The position numbers and the translations under genes are program-made. From Moraxella nonliquefaciens (lineage in GTDB: Bacteria; Pseudomonadota; Gammaproteobacteria; Pseudomonadales; Moraxellaceae), in assembly GCF_001679005.1 (NCBI RefSeq), contig NZ_LXTW01000037.1:4116-43924 (forward strand): a DNA stretch of 39,809 bases, given 5' to 3'. Numbering within the stretch: position 1 is the stretch's first letter; each line of letters opens with the position of its first letter. This document shows, one piece after another, positions 34,209-39,809 of the stretch. The notes under the pieces were generated by a model. That model ran no database searches. It worked only from the letters and a program-made list of their open reading frames with translations, and was not told the origin of the DNA.

Positions 34209-36185
34209 ATGGCAAATTCAAACAAAACATCAAACAAATCAAAAACCACTACCAGCGTTATAGATGATTATGTTGATCAAAGTAACAGCACTCAAAAAGC
34301 ACTTGATGACATGGAAGTGGTGGCGGATAATATTGACATTGCCAATACGTCTGTTTCTGATGTGGCAGTGGTAAAACTGCCATCGGATACAGAGTCAGAT
34401 ACAGATAATGACGAACAATCCCAGAGTTTTAACAAATTTGATGATAAAAATTTAAATAAAGGCTTGGATACTAAGGTTGCCCAAAAGTTTGATAAAATCA
34501 GCGATGATACAAGCTCAAATGATGACAGTGATGACAGTGATGACAGTAAAGATAGTAAAATAGATGACATCAAAGAAACTGCCCAAGACGTCAAAGAAAC
34601 TGCTTGGGACAAGATTGATGAACTCACCAAAAGCATTGGTTCGGCGGTAGGCTTTGATGACAAAGATGACGATGCCAACACCCAAACCGCCCAACAAGTT
34701 GCCAAAGAGACTGCCCAAGACGCCAAAGAAACTGCCCAAGACGTCAAAGAAACTGCACAACAGGTTGCCCAAGACGTCAAAGAAACTGCTTGGGACAAGA
34801 TTGATGAACTCACCAAAAGCATTGGTTCGGTGGTAGGCTTTGATGACAAAGATGACGATACCAACACCCCAACCGCCCAACAAGTTGCCAAAGAAACTGC
34901 CCAAGACGTCAAAGAAACTGCCCAACAAGTTGCCCAAGACGTCAAAGAAACTGCTTGGGACAAGATTGATGAACTCACTAAAAGCATTGGTTCGGTGGTA
35001 GGCTTTGATGACAAAGATGACGATACCAACACCCCAACCGCCCAACAAGTTGCCAAAGAGACTGCCCAAAATAAGATTGATGAACTTGCCAAACAGCTCG
35101 GTGCGGTGGTGAATACCGATGAGCCAGATGATTTGGATGTCTCTGATGGTGATGGTTTGAATGATGACAAAGAAGATAAAGATGATAAAAAAGATGGTCA
35201 AAAGAAGGTAGATAATCAAGTTGATGCCAAACAAAATCACTCTACAACCAATCCCTCTGATTATTATGATGTCGGTGGCATTGGTGGACTGCTTACCAAG
35301 GTAGGTGCTTATTTAGGGCGTAATTATCAAGATAAGAACTACCAAGGCGTGGATTTGCATGACAGCACCACAACCAAACATCCTTTTTATATCCAAAATT
35401 CAACACTTGGGGGGAGTTTTGTCAAATCCATCTTTGGTAAAAAAGTTACGGTGGCCCATCATTTGGCAGATAAATTCATCTCTGATGATAAGTTAAATGC
35501 CATCTCACAGAGCGTGTACGAGAAAATCGCTGAATTGGCTCGTGCATGGGCACTTAGAACTTTACCTGTTGATCCAAAAACACTCAGCTCCACTCAAAAA
35601 GATGAACTGGCTCAAAGCCTTGCCAATCAAAATCGAGCATTGGCAACCGCTGGCGGTGTAACGGGCTTTTTTGGACTGACAGGAGTGGTCATGGATACAG
35701 CGTGGCTGCTGCTTGTAGCACTGCGGACAGTGTATCAGCTGTCAGCGGTTTATGGTGTGCCATTGACGAAAAAAGAAGGGATTAAGATGGCATACAGCGT
35801 GCTGTCAGGGGCGGATTTAGATAAAATGCAAGAAAAGCAAATCATTCTCACAGCACTTGCTCTTGCCAAAAAAACACTGGTTTATGCAGGCGAGAATGGC
35901 TTAAAAGAAGAGCTGATTAAGTTAAGCTCATCCAACATCAACATCGATGACTTTGATGGACTGCTAAAATTCACTCATTTGGATAAATTGGTTGAAAAAT
36001 ATGGCATAGACATCAATGGGCTAAACACCCATTGGTCACATCGTTTGGTTGCTGTTTCGGCGGTTGGTGTGGCAGCACATTATAATCATAGGTTGATTGA
36101 TGAAATCATTGGCACTGCCATGGCAACCTTTAAAGCAGATGAGATGCTAAGTGTTGAATATCAAGGCGATGAAAGCGGTGAGTGA
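34209..36185 (+). CDS. Acidic repeat protein with C-terminal EcsC domain
   Basis: The 658-residue protein has three parts. Residues 1-130 are Asp/Ser-rich and disordered. Residues about 129-300 hold repeats starting KETAWDKIDELTKSIGS, in units of 62 and then 55 residues. The units contain LEA-like KETAQDV and KETAQQVAQDV heptads. A C-terminal EcsC domain follows (about residues 400-655) with ISQSVYEKIAELARAWALRT and GGVTGFFGLTGVVMDTAWLLL, the latter hydrophobic. EcsC proteins are of unknown role, and this one probably sits at the membrane through that segment. The start at 34209 was chosen for the strong AAAGGAG site. No operon partner is adjacent. Confidence 0.72.
   Translation: MANSNKTSNKSKTTTSVIDDYVDQSNSTQKALDDMEVVADNIDIANTSVSDVAVVKLPSDTESDTDNDEQSQSFNKFDDKNLNKGLDTKVAQKFDKISDDTSSNDDSDDSDDSKDSKIDDIKETAQDVKETAWDKIDELTKSIGSAVGFDDKDDDANTQTAQQVAKETAQDAKETAQDVKETAQQVAQDVKETAWDKIDELTKSIGSVVGFDDKDDDTNTPTAQQVAKETAQDVKETAQQVAQDVKETAWDKIDELTKSIGSVVGFDDKDDDTNTPTAQQVAKETAQNKIDELAKQLGAVVNTDEPDDLDVSDGDGLNDDKEDKDDKKDGQKKVDNQVDAKQNHSTTNPSDYYDVGGIGGLLTKVGAYLGRNYQDKNYQGVDLHDSTTTKHPFYIQNSTLGGSFVKSIFGKKVTVAHHLADKFISDDKLNAISQSVYEKIAELARAWALRTLPVDPKTLSSTQKDELAQSLANQNRALATAGGVTGFFGLTGVVMDTAWLLLVALRTVYQLSAVYGVPLTKKEGIKMAYSVLSGADLDKMQEKQIILTALALAKKTLVYAGENGLKEELIKLSSSNINIDDFDGLLKFTHLDKLVEKYGIDINGLNTHWSHRLVAVSAVGVAAHYNHRLIDEIIGTAMATFKADEMLSVEYQGDESGE
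34593..35100 (+). repeat. Tandem in-frame repeats within the EcsC gene
   Basis: Units start with AAAGAAACTGCTTGGG at 34593, 34779 and 34944 (spacings 186 and 165 bp, both multiples of three). The difference is one KETAQDx heptad. A shortened fourth unit (KETAQNKIDELAKQLGA) follows near 35054. Near-identical DNA suggests recent duplication and possible length variation. Confidence 0.85.
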
Positions 36186-36194
36186 TGGTTTTGT

Positions 36195-36228
36195 ATTATT
36201 AATATTAATATTAATATTAATATTAATA
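36195..36228 (+). repeat. AT-only hexanucleotide microsatellite
   Basis: About five copies of ATTAAT/AATATT run between the EcsC stop and its terminator. It is untranslated and prone to length slippage. Confidence 0.8.
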
Positions 36229-36243
36229 TAAAGCAGTCTGGGC

Positions 36244-36276
36244 AGGCAAAACTCGGTTTTAAATTGAGTTTTGCCT
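36244..36276 (+). terminator. Terminator of the EcsC gene
   Basis: A perfect 11-bp stem (AGGCAAAACTC at 36244-36254 with 36266-36276) is followed by TTTG. It separates the gene from the str operon promoter. Confidence 0.8.
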
Positions 36277-36305
36277 TTGTTTCAATCTTTGTTGTTTTAA
36301 ATATC

Positions 36306-36334
36306 TTGATTTTTTTGAATAAAACCATTATAAT
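36306..36334 (+). promoter_or_regulatory. Promoter of the rpsL-rpsG-fusA-tuf operon
   Basis: TTGATT (36306-36311) and a perfect TATAAT (36329-36334) are separated by 17 bp. The transcript would begin near 36341, giving a leader of about 95 nt with a small ATCCCATTTGGGAT inverted repeat (36339-36353 area). Confidence 0.7.
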
Positions 36335-36435
36335 GCCAAATCCCATTTGGGATGATTGTGTTTTTTGTGTAAATTTGTTTAAAATTCAATCAAATTTGCC
36401 AAGAACAAATTTTTAATTAACGGGAGATATTGCCT

Positions 36436-36810
36436 ATGGCAACCACAAACCAACTTATCCGTAAGGGTCGTAAGACCATTACTGAAAAGTCAAAAGTACC
36501 TGCACTACAAGCTTGCCCACAACGTCGTGGCGTTTGTACTCGTGTATACACTACTACCCCCAAAAAGCCAAACTCAGCCATGCGTAAAGTATGCCGTGTC
36601 CGTTTAACCTCTGGCTATGAAGTTTCTAGCTATATTGGCGGTGAAGGTCATAACCTACAAGAGCATAGTGTTGTGCTTATTCGTGGTGGTCGTGTAAAAG
36701 ATTTGCCAGGTGTGCGTTATCACACTGTTCGTGGTGCACTTGATTGTGCAGGTGTTAAAGACCGTAAACAAGGTCGTTCTAAATATGGTGCTAAACGTCC
36801 TAAGGCGTAA
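36436..36810 (+). CDS. rpsL: 30S ribosomal protein S12
   Basis: S12 lies at the decoding centre of the 30S subunit and is the target of streptomycin-resistance mutations. The 124-residue protein has TTPKKPNSAMRKVCRVRLTS and GGRVKDLPGVRYHTVRGALD; both streptomycin-resistance lysines (Lys42/43 and Lys87/88 regions) are wild type here. The ATG at 36436 follows GGGAGA; an upstream TTG was rejected because S12 begins MATTNQL. First gene of the str operon. Confidence 0.98.
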   Translation: MATTNQLIRKGRKTITEKSKVPALQACPQRRGVCTRVYTTTPKKPNSAMRKVCRVRLTSGYEVSSYIGGEGHNLQEHSVVLIRGGRVKDLPGVRYHTVRGALDCAGVKDRKQGRSKYGAKRPKA

Positions 36811-36961
36811 TTAGCTCATTCACCCAAATTTACCTGTGCATGGTTTGTGATGATGTGTGTTAATCTATCCCATGCTCGCAATCATGCAGTAAGGCTGGCT
36901 AAATGCTTGATTTGTTTTAAGATGATATGCCAGATTTACCCTGAAGACATAAGGAACTATT

Positions 36962-37435
36962 ATGCCAAGACGTCGTGTCGTTGCTGCCCGTGAAATTCTA
37001 CCAGACCCTAAGTTTGGCAGCCAAACCATCGCCAAATTCATCAATCATGTGATGGTTGATGGTAAAAAATCAGTCGCTGAAAAAATCGTTTATGGTGCGT
37101 TAGAGAGCGTTGCTGCCAAACGTAAGATCGAAGACCCAGTGACTTTCTTTGAAGAAGTGCTAGAAAGTGTTCGCCCAACGGTAGAAGTTAAAGCTCGCCG
37201 TGTTGGTGGTGCTACCTACCAAGTGCCTATGGAAGTTCGTCCCTCCCGTCGTACTGCCCTAGCCATGCGTTGGTTGGCTGATGCTGCCGCTAAGCGTTCT
37301 GAAAAGTCTATGGCTCTACGCTTAGCAGGTGAGCTAAATGACGCCGCTGAAGGTAAAGGTGCTGCCATCAAAAAACGTGATGATGTTCACCGTATGGCTG
37401 ATGCTAACAAAGCATTCTCACACTTTCGCTTCTAA
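36962..37435 (+). CDS. rpsG: 30S ribosomal protein S7
   Basis: S7 starts assembly of the 30S head by binding the 3' domain of 16S rRNA, and in E. coli represses its own operon. The 157 residues start MPRRRVVAAREILPDPKFGS and contain GGATYQVPMEVRPSRRTALA. The ribosome site is AAGGAAC. It lies 151 bp after rpsL, a longer gap than in E. coli. Confidence 0.98.
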   Translation: MPRRRVVAAREILPDPKFGSQTIAKFINHVMVDGKKSVAEKIVYGALESVAAKRKIEDPVTFFEEVLESVRPTVEVKARRVGGATYQVPMEVRPSRRTALAMRWLADAAAKRSEKSMALRLAGELNDAAEGKGAAIKKRDDVHRMADANKAFSHFRF

Positions 37436-37557
37436 TTTTATTAAGAGCATATTTGGTTTGCCAAATAATATCAGTCGTTTGTCATGGTCAGGTTATGATT
37501 GTATTTTAGTCATGGCAAACCGACGTTCAATTACTCGCAATTTTTCTAGGAAAAATT

Positions 37558-39684
37558 ATGGCACGTAAAACCCCCTTAAATAGATACCGTAATATCGGTA
37601 TTTCTGCTCACATTGATGCAGGTAAAACCACGACCTCAGAGCGTATTTTGTTCTATACAGGTAAAAGCCACAAAATTGGTGAAGTGCATGAAGGTGCTGC
37701 TACCATGGACTGGATGGAGCAAGAGCAAGAGCGTGGCATCACCATCACCTCTGCTGCGACCACGTGTTTTTGGTCAGGCATGTCTGAGCAATTTCCAGAA
37801 CACCGTATCAACCTAATTGACACCCCCGGTCACGTTGACTTTACCATTGAAGTTGAGCGTTCTATGCGTGTACTTGACGGTGCGTGTATGGTGTATTGTG
37901 CAGTTGGTGGTGTACAGCCTCAGTCAGAGACTGTATGGCGTCAAGCCAACAAATACAAAGTTCCTCGTCTTGCTTTCGTCAATAAAATGGACAGAACAGG
38001 CGCTAACTTTTTCCGTGTGGTTGAACAAGTTAAAACTCGCCTAGGTGGTAACCCCATACCTGTGGTTATACCAATTGGTGCAGAAGATAACTTTGAAGGT
38101 GTTGTTGACCTACTTGAAATGAAATCCATTATTTGGGATGTGGCATCTCAGGGCATGAAGTTTGAGTATGGCGAGATTCCTGCTGATTTAGTGGACGTCG
38201 CTGAGGAGTGGCGTAATAACATGATTGAAGCAGCTGCTGAGTCATCAGAAGAATTAATGGATAAGTACCTAGAAGAGGGCGACTTGTCTCGTGAGGATAT
38301 CATAGCAGGTCTTCGTGCTCGTACACTGGCATGTGAAATCCAGCCGATGCTTTGTGGTACTGCCTTTAAAAACAAGGGTGTACAGCGTATGCTTGATGCG
38401 GTCATTGAGTTTTTGCCCGCCCCAACTGACGTTGAAGCCATCAAAGGCATCCTAGATGACAAAGACGAAACCGAAGGCAGTCGTGAGTCTTCTGACGATG
38501 CGCCATTTGCCGCTTTGGCATTTAAAATCATGAACGATAAGTATGTAGGTAATTTGACTTTCGTGCGTGTTTACTCAGGTGTAGCAAAACAAGGTGACAG
38601 CGTTTATAACCCTGTTAAGATGAAACGTGAACGCATCGGTCGTATCGTTGAGATGCATGCCAACAGCCAGAATGAAGTTGAAGAGGTTCGTGCAGGCGAT
38701 ATCGTGGCATTGGTGGGCTTAAAAGACGTAACCACAGGTGATACCTTGTGTGACAATGATAACATCATTACCTTGGAGCGTATGGAGTTTCCAGACCCAG
38801 TCATCAGCCTAGCGGTTGAGCCAAAAACCAAAGCCGACCAAGAAAAAATGTCTACTGCCCTAGGTCGTCTTGCCAAAGAAGACCCATCATTTCGTGTACG
38901 TACAGATGAAGAGAGTGGTCAAACCATCATCTCTGGTATGGGTGAATTGCACCTTGACATCATCGTTGACCGTATGAAACGTGAATTTGGTGTTGAGGCA
39001 AATATCGGTGCCCCACAGGTTGCCTATCGTGAAACCATCCGCCAAACTGTTGAAGTTGAAGGTAAGTTTGTCCGTCAAACAGGTGGTCGTGGTAAGTTCG
39101 GTCATGTTTGGTTGCGTCTTGAACCACTTGATCCAGAAGGTGATGTGGAATATGAATTCACCGAAGAGATTGTAGGTGGTGTGGTGCCAAAAGAATACCA
39201 CGGTGCGGTAGATAAAGGCATCCAAGAGCGTATGAAAAACGGCGTTTTGGCAGGTTATCCAGTTGTCAACGTTAAAGCAACCTTGTATGATGGTTCTTAT
39301 CATGATGTTGACTCCGATGAGCTGTCGTTTAAAATGGCGGGTTCTATCGCATTTAAAAAGGGTTTCATGCAAGCATCACCTGCACTGCTTGAACCCATCA
39401 TGAAAGTGGAAGTTGAGACCCCAGAAGACTACATGGGCGATATCATGGGTGACCTAAATCGCCGTCGTGGTGTGGTTCAGGGTATGGACGATTTGCCTGG
39501 TGGTACCAAAGCCATCCGTGCAGAAGTGCCACTTGCTGAAATGTTCGGTTATGCCACGCAAATGCGTTCTATGTCTCAAGGTCGTGCAACTTACTCTATG
39601 CAATTTGCAAAATACCAAGAAACACCCAAAAATGTGGCTGATGAAATCATCAAAAAATTCACTGCCAAAGATGATGATGAATAA
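37558..39684 (+). CDS. fusA: Elongation factor G
   Basis: EF-G is the GTPase that drives ribosomal translocation and, with RRF, recycles ribosomes. The 708-residue protein shows GTP-binding motifs GISAHIDAGKTTTSERIL, DTPGHVDFT and NKMDRTGANF. All domains II-V are present, ending in RATYSMQFAKYQETPKNVAD. The length and order match bacterial EF-G1. The site preceding the ATG is AGGAAAAAT. It sits 122 bp behind rpsG and upstream of tuf. Confidence 0.98.
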   Translation: MARKTPLNRYRNIGISAHIDAGKTTTSERILFYTGKSHKIGEVHEGAATMDWMEQEQERGITITSAATTCFWSGMSEQFPEHRINLIDTPGHVDFTIEVERSMRVLDGACMVYCAVGGVQPQSETVWRQANKYKVPRLAFVNKMDRTGANFFRVVEQVKTRLGGNPIPVVIPIGAEDNFEGVVDLLEMKSIIWDVASQGMKFEYGEIPADLVDVAEEWRNNMIEAAAESSEELMDKYLEEGDLSREDIIAGLRARTLACEIQPMLCGTAFKNKGVQRMLDAVIEFLPAPTDVEAIKGILDDKDETEGSRESSDDAPFAALAFKIMNDKYVGNLTFVRVYSGVAKQGDSVYNPVKMKRERIGRIVEMHANSQNEVEEVRAGDIVALVGLKDVTTGDTLCDNDNIITLERMEFPDPVISLAVEPKTKADQEKMSTALGRLAKEDPSFRVRTDEESGQTIISGMGELHLDIIVDRMKREFGVEANIGAPQVAYRETIRQTVEVEGKFVRQTGGRGKFGHVWLRLEPLDPEGDVEYEFTEEIVGGVVPKEYHGAVDKGIQERMKNGVLAGYPVVNVKATLYDGSYHDVDSDELSFKMAGSIAFKKGFMQASPALLEPIMKVEVETPEDYMGDIMGDLNRRRGVVQGMDDLPGGTKAIRAEVPLAEMFGYATQMRSMSQGRATYSMQFAKYQETPKNVADEIIKKFTAKDDDE

Positions 39685-39707
39685 TCATAATCATCTTATT
39701 TAGATCC

Positions 39708-39740
39708 GTTTTGGTTTGTCCGTGAGTGACAGACCAAAAC
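39708..39740 (+). terminator. Hairpin between fusA and tuf
   Basis: A 13-bp stem (39708-39720 with 39728-39740, one T-G wobble) has a 7-nt loop and lies 23 bp after the fusA stop. No strong T-run follows, so it may act as an attenuator or RNA processing site rather than a full stop. Confidence 0.55.
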
Positions 39741-39790
39741 CAACATTTATTTAACCTTGTGCTGTTGCACCCATTAAAAGGATAAACATC

Positions 39791-39809
39791 ATGGCCAAAG
39801 CCAAATTTG
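39791..39809 (+). CDS. tuf: Elongation factor Tu, first codons only
   Basis: The window ends after ATG GCC AAA GCC AAA TTT, reading MAKAKF, the typical start of EF-Tu. AAAAGGA precedes it. The str operon order confirms the call; the rest lies outside the window. Confidence 0.85.

Noticed and set aside
34292..35170. Long antisense reading frame opposite the EcsC repeats
   Set aside because: It is a mirror of the Asp/Ser-rich repeats (Ser/Ala/Val low-complexity), with no ribosome site; an artefact of codon bias on the coding strand.
38887..39372. 161-codon antisense frame within fusA
   Set aside because: Antisense to a conserved gene, no ribosome site, no recognisable domain.
1..39809. CRISPR arrays, rRNA and tRNA genes
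   Set aside because: No regularly spaced repeat array and no tRNA or rRNA signature was recognised by eye; small tRNAs could be missed without a covariance search.

Overview
The window is AT-rich DNA of a gamma-proteobacterium, most likely a Moraxella or close relative in the Moraxellaceae. The pointers are the rpsL-rpsG-fusA-tuf order, a rubredoxin fused to its NAD(P)H reductase next to an acyl-CoA dehydrogenase-like gene, a small H-NS with a YRDP...GRGRKPGW tail, and CDI-type polymorphic toxin modules. Genus is inferred from gene content and style, not from a marker-gene search.

Region 1 (1-7250) is accessory DNA. It opens inside the end of a CdiA/Rhs-type toxin, which overlaps a small membrane immunity protein by four bases. 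Next comes a promoterless-looking 'orphan' CdiA C-terminal module (pretoxin domain with a VEWN variant of the VENN motif), split by a frameshift at a run of seven G, with its own small membrane immunity candidate. Downstream lie a remnant of an IS110-like transposase, a ribbon-helix-helix plus HTH regulator divergent from a small Arc-like protein, and an IS21-family element (istA, istB) with two frameshifts and two nonsense codons. An 84-bp segment with perfect 14-bp inverted ends follows the IS.

Region 2 (7250-34200) is mostly housekeeping: gph, an 8-strand-type outer-membrane barrel, the rubredoxin/reductase and acyl-CoA dehydrogenase pair, pabB, fabB, ssb, hns, a 5'-nucleotidase, an OsmC/MAPEG pair, rppH, trxA, rluA, rimI, rnr, a Roadblock/LC7 protein, bioB, a periplasmic amino-acid binding lipoprotein, hemJ, a polysaccharide deacetylase, a CobW-family GTPase with a small CGLCG partner, an NlpE-like lipoprotein, two divergent Nudix hydrolases, and an operon of NYN-domain protein, nadD and rsfS. 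Within it, 8119-8412 has no ORF but holds a strong promoter-like sequence followed by a chain of perfect hairpins ending in an IS200/IS605-like right end.

Region 3 (34200-39809) has a large acidic repeat protein with a C-terminal EcsC domain, a hexanucleotide microsatellite and a terminator, then the str operon with a near-consensus promoter: rpsL, rpsG, fusA and the first codons of tuf.

The most unusual signals are the tandem toxin/immunity modules with a G7 switch-like frameshift, the ORF-free structured-RNA candidate at 8119-8412, the repeat-bearing EcsC protein, and the solitary Roadblock protein with a long structured leader. No CRISPR array, rRNA or tRNA was seen.
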